NCBI RefSeq assembly: GCF_002261335.1
Contig: NZ_NEVL01000006.1
Coordinates: forward strand, 372,001 to 436,000
Source of the DNA: Bordetella genomosp. 1
GTDB taxonomy: Bacteria; Pseudomonadota; Gammaproteobacteria; Burkholderiales; Burkholderiaceae_B
Direction of reading: 5' to 3'
Length of the DNA: 64,000 bases
Part shown: positions 45,223 through 54,438 of the stretch, one piece after another
Layout of the letters: the number at the start of each line of letters is the position of its first letter
How positions within the stretch are numbered: the stretch's first letter is position 1
Position numbers and translations under genes: made by a program
The notes under the pieces: generated by a model
Told to the model about the DNA's origin: nothing
Databases searched by the model: none
The model's input: the letters and a program-made list of their open reading frames with translations, nothing else

Positions 45223-46377
45223 ATGAACTTTGAACACACCGAAGACCGCCGCATGCTGGGCGACATGCTGCGCCGCTTCGTCTCCGAGCAGTACGACTTC
45301 GCCACGCGCGACGCGATCGCCACGTCGGACACCGGTTTTCGCCGCGACATGTGGCAGCGCTTCGCCGAACTCGGCGCCGTCGGCGCGCTGTTCGCCGAGG
45401 CCGATGGCGGCCTGGGCGGCGCGGGCTTCGACATCGGCGTGGTGTTCGAGGCGCTCGGCCGCGGCCTGGTCGTGGAGCCCTTTCTCGACACGCTGGTGGT
45501 GGGCAGCGCCATCGCGGCGGTTGGCACCGATGCGCAGCGCGCACGGCTCGCCGCGCTGATCGACGGCAGCACGGTGGCCGCGCTGGCGCACGCCGAGCCC
45601 GACACCGGCTATGCCCTGAGCGAGGTCGGCACCCGCGCCGAGCGCGACGGCGAGGGCTGGGTGCTCGACGGCGAGAAGGCCGTGGTGGCGCTGGGCGACC
45701 AGGCCGATCTGCTGCTGGTGTCGGCGCGGGTGCGCGGCGCACGCGACGCGGCCCACAGCATCGCGCTGTTTCTCGTGCCCGCCGACGCGCCGGGCGTGGC
45801 GCGCCGCGGCTATCCGCTCATCGACGGCGGCCGCGCCGCCGAGGTCACGCTGACGCAGGTGCGGGTGCCGGCCGAGGCCGCGCTCGGCACGCCGGACCAG
45901 GGCCACGACGTGCTGGAGCGGGCCGTGGGCCGCGGCATCCTGGCGCTGTGCGCCGAGGCCGTGGGCGCGATGGACTGCGCCCGCGACGCCACGCTGGAAT
46001 ACCTGCAGACGCGCAAGCAGTTCGGCCAGGTCATCGGCCGCTTCCAGGCCCTGCAACACCGCATGGCCGACCTGCTGATCGAAATCGAGCAGGCACGCTC
46101 GGCCGTGATCAACGCCGCCGCCGCGCTCGACCATCCCGACCGCGCCGTGCGCGAACGCGCGCTGTCGGCGGCCAAGGTCACGATCGGCCGCGTCGGCACG
46201 CGCGTGGCCGAAGAGAGCATCCAGCTGCACGGCGGCATCGGCATGACCTGGGAGCTGCCGCTGGCGCACTACGCCAAGCGGCTGGTGATGATCAACCACC
46301 AGTTCGGCGACGAAGACCATCATCTGCGCCGCTACATCGCGCTGGGCCGCGCCCTGCCCGCGGAGGCGGCGGCATGA
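45223..46377 (+). CDS. Acyl-CoA dehydrogenase, second (PimD-like)
   Basis: A 384-residue partner acyl-CoA dehydrogenase. It holds QRFAELGAVGALFAEADGGL, EYLQTRKQFGQVIGRFQAL (the R-K-Q-F-G-x-x-I motif) and ESIQLHGGIGMTWELPLAHY. The N-terminal middle domain is less conserved than in the first protein, as usual for such pairs. Starts 12 bases after it, and its stop overlaps the ligase ATG by four bases. Confidence 0.93.
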   Translation: MNFEHTEDRRMLGDMLRRFVSEQYDFATRDAIATSDTGFRRDMWQRFAELGAVGALFAEADGGLGGAGFDIGVVFEALGRGLVVEPFLDTLVVGSAIAAVGTDAQRARLAALIDGSTVAALAHAEPDTGYALSEVGTRAERDGEGWVLDGEKAVVALGDQADLLLVSARVRGARDAAHSIALFLVPADAPGVARRGYPLIDGGRAAEVTLTQVRVPAEAALGTPDQGHDVLERAVGRGILALCAEAVGAMDCARDATLEYLQTRKQFGQVIGRFQALQHRMADLLIEIEQARSAVINAAAALDHPDRAVRERALSAAKVTIGRVGTRVAEESIQLHGGIGMTWELPLAHYAKRLVMINHQFGDEDHHLRRYIALGRALPAEAAA

Positions 46378-48413
46378 GCCCGGCCGACCTCCTGCCGGAC
46401 CGCCGGGCACAGGCGGAAGGCCGCGCCGCCGCGGCGCCCTCGACGGATGCGCAGGCGGATGCGGCGGCCAGTGCGGCGGCCAGCGCGGCGGCGAGCGCGG
46501 CGGCCAGCGCGGCTCCGCCCCTGGCCCCGCCCTTTCGCGCGCCCTTCCCGATCCGCTCGGCGGCGGACGTGCGCCGCATCGAGGCCACGCCGCTGGCCGA
46601 GGCGCTGACGGTGCAGAGCACCTACGAGATCTTCCGCAATTCGGCCGCGGCGTTCGGCGACGCGCCCGCGCTCACCTTTCTGCGCACCGCGGATCCCGAC
46701 GACGCGCCGATCCGCTGGAGCTATCGCACGCTGCTCGGTCACCTGCACCAGACCGCCAATCTGCTGCACCGCCTGGGCGTGCAGCCCACCGACACGGTGG
46801 CGATCCTGCTGCCGGGCTGCCTGGAATATCACCTGGCGCTATGGGGCGGCGAGGCCGCCGGCATCGTGCAGCCGCTCAACCCGCTCCTGTCGCTCGACAA
46901 GCTCGCGGCGCTGATGAACACGGCGCGCGCCCGCGTGCTGATCGCCTATGGCGCCGAGGCCGATTGCGAGTCCTGGACCAAGGCGCAGGCGCTGCGCGAC
47001 CGGGTGCCCACCCTGAAAACGCTGCTGCGCGTGGCGCCCTTGTCCGAACCCGAATCGGCCCGGCCGGCGCTGCCCGACGGCGCGTTCGACTTCAACGCGG
47101 CGCGTGCGCAGGAGCCGGCCGATCGGCTGGTGAGCGGCCGCCGCATCCGCGCCAGCGACGTGGCCGCGTACTTCCACACCGGCGGCACCACCGGCGCGCC
47201 CAAGCTGGCGATCCACACCCACGGCAACCAGGTGTTCACCGCCTGGGCCGCGGTGCAGTCGCAGAATGCCCTGCCGGGCGACGTGATGATCAACGGCTAC
47301 CCCTTGTTCCACGTGGCGGGCGTGCTGCCGGCCTCGCTGGCGGGCCTGTCGGCCGGCATCGAGATCGTGATCCCGACCACGCAGCTGCTGCGCAACCGCG
47401 AGGTGCTGCGCAACTACTGGAAGCTGGTGGAACGCTATCGGGCGACCTCGCTGCTGGGCGTGCCCACGGTGCTCGCGGCGCTGGCCGACACGCCCCTGGA
47501 CGGGGCCGACATCTCCTCGCTGCGCTACTGCCGCACCGGCGCGGCGCCGCTGCCCGCCGAACTCGCGGCGCGCTTCGAGCGCCAGTTCGGCCTGCACGTG
47601 CACGAGAGCCTGGGCATGACGGAGATGGCCGGCATCTCGTCGATCACGCCGCAAGGCGTGATCGCGCCCGTGAACTGCGTGGGCTTTCCCTTGCCCCACG
47701 TGCAGGTGCGCATCGTGGCACTGGACGTGGCCGCGGGCCTGCCCGCGCACGACGTGACGCCGGGCCAGCCGGGCATGGTGCTGTTCAAGGCCCCCAACGT
47801 GATTCCCGGCTTTCTCGACCCCGAGGACACCGCGCGCGCCTTCACGGCCGACGGCTGGCTGATCAGCGGCGACGTGGGCTTCATGGACACGGAGGGCCGG
47901 CTGCATCTGCAGGGCCGCGCCAAGGACCTCATCATCCGCGGCGGCCACAACATCGATCCCAAGGTGATCGAAGACGCGCTGGGCCGGCATCCGCAGGTGC
48001 GCATCGCCGCCGCGGTGGGCGCGCCCGACGCCTATGCGGGCGAGCTGCCCGTGGCGTTCGTGACGCTGATCGAGGGCGCGACGGTGACCGGCGAGGAACT
48101 CTGCGCCCATGCCGCGCAGCACGTGGACGAGGCGCCGGCGCGGCCGCGCCGCGTCACGGTGCTCGAGCAGATGCCCATGACCAACGTGGGCAAGATCTTC
48201 AAACCCGATCTGCGCCGCCTCGCCGCGGCCATGACGGTGCAGGACATCATCGACGGCATCGCGCGCGACAGCGGCGCGGCGCCGTTCGAGGTGCAGGCCG
48301 ATGCCCAACCGGACATCGCCGTGCGCGCCACCGGGCCGGCCACGCCGGCGCAGTGGCAGCAACTCAGGGAGGCGCTGGCGCGCCTGCCGCTGAAGATCGA
48401 TCTGCGCGAGTAG
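46374..48413 (+). CDS. AMP-dependent acyl-CoA synthetase (PimA-like) with Ala/Ser-rich N-terminal repeat
   Basis: A 679-residue ligase that makes an acyl-AMP and then acyl-CoA. The P-loop is YFHTGGTTGAPKLAIHTHG (about 268-286), then GMTEMAGISSITPQG, and the hinge/C-domain GWLISGDVGFMD and KDLIIRGGHNIDPKVIEDAL; the acylation Lys lies in VGKIFKPDLRR. The N-terminus is unusual: a run of Ala-Ala-Ala/Ser repeats at about residues 30-46 from a 12-bp tandem repeat. Normal length of this type is 520-640. It starts inside the end of the second dehydrogenase gene. Confidence 0.92.
   Translation: MSPADLLPDRRAQAEGRAAAAPSTDAQADAAASAAASAAASAAASAAPPLAPPFRAPFPIRSAADVRRIEATPLAEALTVQSTYEIFRNSAAAFGDAPALTFLRTADPDDAPIRWSYRTLLGHLHQTANLLHRLGVQPTDTVAILLPGCLEYHLALWGGEAAGIVQPLNPLLSLDKLAALMNTARARVLIAYGAEADCESWTKAQALRDRVPTLKTLLRVAPLSEPESARPALPDGAFDFNAARAQEPADRLVSGRRIRASDVAAYFHTGGTTGAPKLAIHTHGNQVFTAWAAVQSQNALPGDVMINGYPLFHVAGVLPASLAGLSAGIEIVIPTTQLLRNREVLRNYWKLVERYRATSLLGVPTVLAALADTPLDGADISSLRYCRTGAAPLPAELAARFERQFGLHVHESLGMTEMAGISSITPQGVIAPVNCVGFPLPHVQVRIVALDVAAGLPAHDVTPGQPGMVLFKAPNVIPGFLDPEDTARAFTADGWLISGDVGFMDTEGRLHLQGRAKDLIIRGGHNIDPKVIEDALGRHPQVRIAAAVGAPDAYAGELPVAFVTLIEGATVTGEELCAHAAQHVDEAPARPRRVTVLEQMPMTNVGKIFKPDLRRLAAAMTVQDIIDGIARDSGAAPFEVQADAQPDIAVRATGPATPAQWQQLREALARLPLKIDLRE
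46461..46508 (+). repeat. 12-bp tandem repeat, four copies, inside the ligase gene
   Basis: GCGGCGGCCAGT-type units at 46461-46472, 46473-46484, 46485-46496 and 46497-46508, with single-base differences. In frame it encodes Ala-Ala-Ala-Ser repeats, so copy number could vary without a frameshift. Confidence 0.9.
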
Positions 48414-48459
48414 CAGCGGCGCGGGCGACATAAAAACACAACATCAGGAGACAACCACC

Positions 48460-49452
48460 ATGGCGAACCGCCAGACCCGCATCACCCGCCGCACCTGCCT
48501 CGCCGCGCTGCTCGCCTGCAGCGCGGGCGCCGCCCTGCCCGCCGCCGGCTGGGCCCAGGGCAGCTTTCCCGAGAAGCCCATCACGCTGATCGTGCCGTTC
48601 CCGGCCGGCGGCTCGACCGACCGGCATCTGCGCATCGTGGCGCAGGAGGCGGGCAAGAAGCTGGGCCAGCCGGTCGTGGTGGAGAATCGCCCCGGCGCGG
48701 GCGGCACGCTCGGCACCGCCACCATGGCGATGACGTCCAAGCCCGACGGCTACACGGTCGCGCTCTACACGCTGGCCATGCTGCGCATGCCGTACATGCA
48801 GAAGACCAGCTGGCATCCGATCGACGACTTCACCTTCATCATCGGCCTGTCGGGCTACACCTTCGGCTTCACGGTGCGCAGCGACTCGCCCTACAAGACC
48901 TTCAACGAATACATCGAGGCCGCGCGCAAGGCGCCGGGCAAGATCGACTACGGCTCGACCGGCATCGGCTCGTCGCCGCACCTGCTGATCGAAGAGCTCG
49001 CCATCAACGCCGACGTGAAGCTCAATCACGTGCCGTTCAAGGGCAACGCCGACATGCAGCAGGCCCTGCTCGGCGGCCACGTGATGGCGCAGAGCGACGC
49101 CACCGGCTGGGACACCTTCGTCGACTCGGGCAAGATGCGGCTGCTGGTGACCTTCGGCGAGGAACGCACCACGCGCTGGCCCGACGTGCCCACGGCCAAG
49201 GAGCTGGGCTACAAGGTGGTGTCGGTGTCGCCCTATGGCCTCGCCGGCCCCAAGGGCATGGATCCGCAGGTCGTGGCCAAGCTGCACGACGCCTTCAAGG
49301 AAGCGCTGTTCAGCAAGGCCAGCATGGACGTGATGCAGCAGCTCAACCAGCAGCCGGCCTACCGCAACAGCGCCGACTACCGCGCCTGGGCCATCGCCAC
49401 CTTCGCCAAGGAGAAGACCTTGATCGAGCACCTCGGCCTGGCAAAGCAGTGA
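48460..49452 (+). CDS. Bug/TctC-type substrate-binding protein of the pim-like operon
   Basis: A 330-residue periplasmic receptor of the tripartite tricarboxylate transporter family. The signal region has twin Arg (TRITRRTCLAALLACSAGAA) and a cut near GWAQ. The mature part begins FPEKPITLIVPFPAGGSTD and continues VVVENRPGAGGTLGT, hallmarks of Bug proteins that bind carboxylates. AGGAG precedes the ATG. The membrane subunits TctA/TctB are not present, which is common for Bug genes. It probably binds the substrate of the operon. Confidence 0.93.
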   Translation: MANRQTRITRRTCLAALLACSAGAALPAAGWAQGSFPEKPITLIVPFPAGGSTDRHLRIVAQEAGKKLGQPVVVENRPGAGGTLGTATMAMTSKPDGYTVALYTLAMLRMPYMQKTSWHPIDDFTFIIGLSGYTFGFTVRSDSPYKTFNEYIEAARKAPGKIDYGSTGIGSSPHLLIEELAINADVKLNHVPFKGNADMQQALLGGHVMAQSDATGWDTFVDSGKMRLLVTFGEERTTRWPDVPTAKELGYKVVSVSPYGLAGPKGMDPQVVAKLHDAFKEALFSKASMDVMQQLNQQPAYRNSADYRAWAIATFAKEKTLIEHLGLAKQ

Positions 49453-49513
49453 GGCCGGTCCGGCCGTGAGGCCATCCGGGCGATGAGCCCGTGACGCGGG
49501 CGGGGCACGGCGG

Positions 49514-50431
49514 CTAGCCGCGCCCCGGCTTGCGCGGGCGGCCGGCGCTCGCCAGCACCGCCTCGCGGAATTCCGTCATCAGGGGCGACCAGGTCGTGCC
49601 ACGGCGCGAGATCAGGGCGATGCTGCGTCGAAGCGGCGGGGTCAGCGTCACCGGCAGCGCCACCACCTCCGGGCTGGCCGCGAGCGCGCTGGCGGGCAAC
49701 ACCGCCAGCATGTCCGAGCCTCCGAGCAGCCGCAGCGAGCCGGCGGAAAAATGCTCGACCTCCAGCGCCGCGGGCGGCACCGCCAGCCCCGCCTCGGCGA
49801 ATCGGGCATCCAGCAGCCGGCGCGCCACCGAGGTCGGGCGCGGCAGGATCCAGCGCTGCCCGGACAGGTCGCGCAGCGCCAGCCGCGTGCGCGCCGCGAG
49901 CGGATGACCGCGGCCGGCCGCCACGCACAGCGCATCCTCGAACATGATCTCCTGGCGCAGCGTCGCGGGCCCATCGGCGTAGATCGGCGTGACGGCGAGG
50001 TCGAGCCGGCCGCTTTCGACCTGGCCGTTCAGGTCATCCGAGAGCCCTTGCGCCAGCTGGATGCGCAGCGCCGGCCGGCGCGGCAGCAGCCGCGCCAGCG
50101 CCGGCATCACCACGCTGTCCACGGTGGCGCCGGTGGCGCCGACGCGCAGCAACCCCGCCTCGCCGACCCGCAGCTCCATCGCATGGCGCACCGCGTCGCG
50201 GTACTCCGCCCACAGCTTGTTGGCATGCTCGAGAAACACCAGGCCCTCGGAGGTCAGGCTCAGGCCGCGCCCCGCGCGCTGCATCAGCGAGAGGCCGGTA
50301 TCCGCCTCGAGCCGGCGCAGCGACTTGGACAGGGCCGGCTGGCTCACGCCGCAGGCGGTCGCGGCGCGCTCCAGGTTGCCGTGTTCGACGGCGGCGAGGA
50401 AATACTCGATGTCGCGCAGCGAAAGATTCAT
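49514..50431 (-). CDS. LysR-type regulator next to the sulfatase
   Basis: A 305-residue LysR protein: HTH GNLERAATACGVSQPALSKS in the first 40 residues and effector domain from LRVGATGATVDSVVMPAL. Divergent from the sulfatase gene, with a perfect 6+6 dyad (GTTATC-CC-GATAAC) nine bases upstream of its start codon. It likely controls the sulfatase-Bug pair and itself. Confidence 0.9.
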   Translation of the reverse strand: MNLSLRDIEYFLAAVEHGNLERAATACGVSQPALSKSLRRLEADTGLSLMQRAGRGLSLTSEGLVFLEHANKLWAEYRDAVRHAMELRVGEAGLLRVGATGATVDSVVMPALARLLPRRPALRIQLAQGLSDDLNGQVESGRLDLAVTPIYADGPATLRQEIMFEDALCVAAGRGHPLAARTRLALRDLSGQRWILPRPTSVARRLLDARFAEAGLAVPPAALEVEHFSAGSLRLLGGSDMLAVLPASALAASPEVVALPVTLTPPLRRSIALISRRGTTWSPLMTEFREAVLASAGRPRKPGRG

Positions 50432-50439
50432 GAACGTTG

Positions 50440-50453
50440 GTTATCCCGATAAC
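50440..50453. promoter_or_regulatory. Dyad GTTATC-CC-GATAAC in the LysR-sulfatase gap
   Basis: A perfect 14-bp inverted repeat between the LysR and sulfatase genes, in an AT-rich island of the 98-base divergent gap. A TAGAAT at 50490-50495 could be the -10 of the sulfatase gene. Candidate operator of the LysR protein. Confidence 0.5.
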
Positions 50454-50529
50454 TACTTTTGGGAATATTACGGCGCGCGCCCGCTCCTAGAATCGCGGTA
50501 AACCCCCGCTTTCCGAGAGATCCGCCGCC

Positions 50530-51861
50530 ATGCCGAAGTCCCCCAACATCGTTCTCATCGTCGCCGACAACCTGGGCTGGGGGGAGCTCGGCTGCTACGG
50601 CGGCGGCGCGCTGCGGGGCGCGCCCACGCCCAACATCGACCGGCTCGCCAGCGAAGGCCTGCTGCTGCAGAACTTCAACGTCGAAAGCGACTGCGTGCCG
50701 ACGCGCTCGGCGCTGATGAGCGGCCGCCACCCGATCCGCACCGGCTGCCTGCAATCCGTGCCGCCCGGCCTGCCGCAGGGCCTGACGCGCGACGAGATCA
50801 CGCTGGCCCAGCAGCTCTCGGGCCAGGGCTACGCCACGGCGCACTACGGCAAATGGCACCTCGGCGACATCCCCGGGCGCTATCCCTCCGACCGCGGCTT
50901 CGACCACTGGTACGGCATCCCGCGCACCACCGACGAGAGCCAGTTCACCGCGTCGATCGGCTTCGATCCCAGCGTGGCCGACCTGCCCTACATCATGGAG
51001 GGCCGCGCCGGCGCGCCCTCGTCCAACGTCAAGCTCTACGACCTGGACAGCCGCCGCGCCATCGATGCCGACCTGGTGGGCCACGCCCAGGCCTTCATGC
51101 GCGAGCACGCGGGCACGGGCCGCCCGTTCTTTCTGTATCTGCCGCTGGTGCACCTGCACTTTCCCACCCTGCCCCATCCCGACTTCGCGGGCCGCACGGG
51201 CGCCGGCGACTTCGCCGATTCGATGGTGGAAATGGATCATCGCGTGGGCCAGATCATGGCCGAGGTCGATGCGCTCGGCCTGCGCGACGACACCGTCTTC
51301 ATCTTCTGCAGCGACAACGGGCCGGAGTTCCGCAAGCCCTACCGCGGCACGGCCGGCCCCTGGACCGGCACGTATCACACGGCGATGGAAGGCAGCCTGC
51401 GCGTGCCGTTCATCATGCGCTGGCCCGGCCGCGTGGCGCCGGGGCGCGTGTCGAACGAAATGGTGCACGTGACCGACCTGTTCACCACCCTGTCGCACAT
51501 CGGCGGCGCCAGCCTGCCGCAGGACCGGCCGATCGACGGCCTGGACCAGACCGACTTCTTCACCGGCGCGCGTGCCGACTCGGCGCGCGAAGGCTTTCTG
51601 TTCTACATCAAGAACGAGCTGCGCGCGCTGAAGTGGCGCGACTGGAAGCTGCACTTCTATTGGGAACCCGAGGTCAACGAGGGCAAGGGCAAGCTGGAGT
51701 CGCCCTACCTCTTCAACCTGAAGCAGGATCCCAAGGAAGAAAGCGACATCCTGATTTTCAATACCTGGGTGCTCGGGCCTATGCTGAAGATGGTGCAGGC
51801 CTTCAACCAATCCTGCACCGAGCACCCCAACACCACGCCCGGCCGGCCCGACCGGGAATGA
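50530..51861 (+). CDS. Sulfatase (arylsulfatase-type, formylglycine-dependent)
   Basis: A 443-residue sulfatase hydrolysing sulfate esters. The modification motif C-x-P-x-R is CVPTR with C55, converted to formylglycine; the second signature is GYATAHYGKWHLGD, and the metal Asp is in IVADNLGWGE, with D-N in FICSDNGPEF. No signal peptide, so probably cytosolic, or substrate enters through the neighbouring Bug-linked transporter. Ends 42 bases before a Bug gene. Confidence 0.93.
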   Translation: MPKSPNIVLIVADNLGWGELGCYGGGALRGAPTPNIDRLASEGLLLQNFNVESDCVPTRSALMSGRHPIRTGCLQSVPPGLPQGLTRDEITLAQQLSGQGYATAHYGKWHLGDIPGRYPSDRGFDHWYGIPRTTDESQFTASIGFDPSVADLPYIMEGRAGAPSSNVKLYDLDSRRAIDADLVGHAQAFMREHAGTGRPFFLYLPLVHLHFPTLPHPDFAGRTGAGDFADSMVEMDHRVGQIMAEVDALGLRDDTVFIFCSDNGPEFRKPYRGTAGPWTGTYHTAMEGSLRVPFIMRWPGRVAPGRVSNEMVHVTDLFTTLSHIGGASLPQDRPIDGLDQTDFFTGARADSAREGFLFYIKNELRALKWRDWKLHFYWEPEVNEGKGKLESPYLFNLKQDPKEESDILIFNTWVLGPMLKMVQAFNQSCTEHPNTTPGRPDRE

Positions 51862-51903
51862 TCCGTTCGCGAAGACGAGCGGCGATTCGCACAAGGGGAA
51901 ATC

Positions 51904-52878
51904 ATGACGTCTGCCTTCCGTAGACATATCGCCTGGCTGGGCCTGGGATGCGCGCTGGCCCTGCCGCTGACCGGCCACGCCGAGCCCATGCTGGCCTGGC
52001 CCGGCAAACAGATCACCTGGATCGTCGGCTTCGTGCCGGGCGGCACGGCCGACGTGCTCACGCGCGTCGCCGCGCAGGACCTGGCCACGCGCACCGGCCT
52101 GAACGTGGTGGTGGAAAACAAGCCCGGCGCATCGGGCGCGATCGCCCTGCAGCAGGTCGCACGCAGCAAGCCGGGCGACGGCTACCTCATCACCGTGCCG
52201 GGTCCGCTCATCTATCCCACGCCGCAGCCGGCCATCGGCAAGGAGCTCGCGCCGGTGATGCTGCTGGCCCAGGGCCCGATGGTCATCGTGGGGCCGGCGC
52301 CGCGCGCGCTGCCCAGCCTGGCCGCGGTGCTGGCCGATGCGCGCAAGCGGCCCGACGCCTGGAGCTACGGCAGTTCCGGCAACGGCACGTCGCAGCACCT
52401 GGCCGGCGAGCTGCTCAACAAGTCCGCCGGCACGCGCATCGTGCATGTGCCCTACAAGGGCGGCGGACAGGCCGTGTCGGACGTCGCGGGCGGGCAGATC
52501 CCGCTGGCCATCCTGGGTTCGGCCCCCGTGCTGCCGCAGATCAAGGCGGGCACGCTGAAAGCCTATGCGGTCACCACGCGCGGCCGCCTGCCGGCGCTGC
52601 CCGACGTGCCGACGGTGGCCGAGTCGGGCTTTCCCGACTACGACGCGAGCCAGTGGTTCTCGGTGGCGGCCTCGCCCGGCATCGACGCGGCCGTGCTCGA
52701 CGCCTTGAACGCCGCGCTGCGGCGCACGGTGCAGGCGCCCGCCTTCCGCGCCGCCGTCGCCAACGCGGGCATGGTTGCCGCGGGCGGTACGCGCGCCGAC
52801 CTGGAGCGCTTCATCGCGACGGACACGGCGAAATGGCGGACGCTGCTCGACAGCGGCGCCATCAAACTGTCCGAGTAA
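51904..52878 (+). CDS. Bug/TctC-type substrate-binding protein beside the sulfatase
   Basis: A 324-residue periplasmic receptor with signal peptide (MTSAFRRHIAWLGLGCALAL, cut near GHA-E) and the Bug start WPGKQITWIVGFVPGGTAD, then VVVENKPGASGAI. AAGGGG precedes the ATG. Pairing with the sulfatase suggests it binds a sulfated or sulfate-derived organic acid, as inference. Confidence 0.92.
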   Translation: MTSAFRRHIAWLGLGCALALPLTGHAEPMLAWPGKQITWIVGFVPGGTADVLTRVAAQDLATRTGLNVVVENKPGASGAIALQQVARSKPGDGYLITVPGPLIYPTPQPAIGKELAPVMLLAQGPMVIVGPAPRALPSLAAVLADARKRPDAWSYGSSGNGTSQHLAGELLNKSAGTRIVHVPYKGGGQAVSDVAGGQIPLAILGSAPVLPQIKAGTLKAYAVTTRGRLPALPDVPTVAESGFPDYDASQWFSVAASPGIDAAVLDALNAALRRTVQAPAFRAAVANAGMVAAGGTRADLERFIATDTAKWRTLLDSGAIKLSE

Positions 52879-52888
52879 GGCGGGCGGG

Positions 52889-53404
52889 TCAGGCCGACGC
52901 GCGCTGGCGTTCGAGCAGGAACAGCGGCAAGGCCAGCGCGCCCGCCAGCCGCGCCGCGTGCACGTGGCTCGCTTCGGGCTGCTCGAACGGCATCAGGAAG
53001 TTGAAGGTGCCAAGACACTGCCCCGCATGCACGACCGGCACGTTGATCACCGAGCGCAGGCCGAGCCGCGCGATCGCGTCGTGGTCGTCGAAGAAGGCGC
53101 GGATCGCGTCCACGCCCGCCCCCACGAACACCTCGTGATCGAGCAGCACGCGCTGCCCCCACGGCGTGCCCGCCTTGTCCTTGCTGCCGCCGGGCGGATA
53201 GGCCTGCGGATTGGAGCTGTAGAGCCGCACCACGCGCATGGCCTGCGCGTCGAAGCGGTTGGCGGTGCAGAGCCGGTGCGACAGCGACACCGCGGCAAAC
53301 GCGTCGATCGCGGCGAACGCGGCATCGAGGTCGCCGGCCGCATGGGCCGCGCACAGGCGGTCCAGCGCGGCGGCCGTGGCAAGCGGAGCGGCGGCGTCGG
53401 TCAT
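52889..53404 (-). CDS. GAF-domain protein
   Basis: A 171-residue protein. The GAF fold is recognisable at VSLSHRLCTANRFDAQAMRV, VFVGAGVDAIRAFFDD and SVINVPVVHAGQCLGTFNFL, the last being the typical GAF core I-x-V-P-V. A short helical N-terminus precedes it. It overlaps the end of the upstream Bug gene by four bases (ATGA), so the two form an operon. A small-molecule sensor or, less likely, a free-methionine-sulfoxide-reductase-type enzyme; role unknown. Confidence 0.8.
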   Translation of the reverse strand: MTDAAAPLATAAALDRLCAAHAAGDLDAAFAAIDAFAAVSLSHRLCTANRFDAQAMRVVRLYSSNPQAYPPGGSKDKAGTPWGQRVLLDHEVFVGAGVDAIRAFFDDHDAIARLGLRSVINVPVVHAGQCLGTFNFLMPFEQPEASHVHAARLAGALALPLFLLERQRASA

Positions 53405-54372
53405 TCGGCGGTGATCCCCAGTTCCTTGATGAGCTTGCCGTACTTCTGCGCATCCTGCGCCAGCAGCGTGCCGAACTGCTCCGGCGTGGTCTCGGTCAGC
53501 ACCACCCCCATGTCGTTCATCTTCTTGATCACGTCGGGGCGCTTGAGGATCGCGTTGATTTCCTTGTTCAGGCGGGCCGTGAGTTCGGGCGGCATGTCCG
53601 CCGGACCGAAGGCGCCGTACCACACCGCCAGCTCGTAGCCGGGCAGGGTCTCGGCCACCGTGGGCACCTCGGGCAGCAGCGGCGAACGCTCGGCCTCGGT
53701 CACGGCCAGCAGCTTGAGCTTGCCCGACTGCACGTGCGGCAGCGTCTGCGTGCCGGCGCTGAACAGCACCTGCGTGCGCCCCGCCACCGTGTCCATCACG
53801 GCGGGCGCGCCGCCGCGATAGGGCACGTGCATCATCTTCACGCCGGCCGCGCGCTCGAACAGCACCGCGCTCAGGTGATTGGTCGAGCCCTGGCCCGCCG
53901 ACGCGTAGGCCACGGCGTCGGGATTGGCCTTGGCGTAGGCGACGAATTCCTTCAGGTCCTTGGCCGGCACCGAGGGGTGCACCACCATGGTGTTGGTCAC
54001 CAGGGCCAGCTCGGCGATCGGCGTGAAGTCCTTCACGCCGTCGAACGGCATGTTGGTGTAGAGCGCCTGGTTCATGGTGTGCGTGCTCATCGAGCCCACC
54101 AGCAGGGTGTAGCCGTCCGGCTTGGCGCGCGCCACGAAGGCGGTGCCGATATTGCCCGAGGCGCCCGAGCGGTTCTCCACCACGACCGGCTGGCCCAGCG
54201 ACTGCGTCAGCCCTTCGGACAGCATGCGCGCCAGGATGTCGGTCGAGCCGCCCGCCGCCCACGGCACGATGATGGTGATGGGCTTTTCGGGCCAGGCGGC
54301 CTGTGCGGCGGACGCCGCGAAGACCAGGCCGGCCGCGAGGCCGCCCAGCAGTTTCTTGATTGGCAATGTCAT
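53401..54372 (-). CDS. Bug/TctC-type substrate-binding protein upstream of the GAF gene
   Basis: A 323-residue periplasmic receptor. Signal peptide MTLPIKKLLGGLAAGLVFAA, cut after AQA; mature start WPEKPITIIVPWAAGGSTD, then VVVENRSGASGNIGT and the 'HPSVPAKDLKEFVAYAKANP' type segment seen in Bug proteins. First of a three-gene minus-strand group with the GAF protein; the gamma-glutamyltransferase gene lies upstream on the same strand. Confidence 0.93.
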   Translation of the reverse strand: MTLPIKKLLGGLAAGLVFAASAAQAAWPEKPITIIVPWAAGGSTDILARMLSEGLTQSLGQPVVVENRSGASGNIGTAFVARAKPDGYTLLVGSMSTHTMNQALYTNMPFDGVKDFTPIAELALVTNTMVVHPSVPAKDLKEFVAYAKANPDAVAYASAGQGSTNHLSAVLFERAAGVKMMHVPYRGGAPAVMDTVAGRTQVLFSAGTQTLPHVQSGKLKLLAVTEAERSPLLPEVPTVAETLPGYELAVWYGAFGPADMPPELTARLNKEINAILKRPDVIKKMNDMGVVLTETTPEQFGTLLAQDAQKYGKLIKELGITAE

Positions 54373-54438
54373 GAGGTTTACCCCTTGCGTGTGTGAGCCG
54401 GTCTGTGCCGGCTGGTATGAAATCGTATGCGCGGCGCG

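Noticed and set aside
49453-49465. Palindrome GGCCGG-T-CCGGCC between convergent Bug and LysR genes as terminator
   Set aside because: The loop is one base and no T-run follows.
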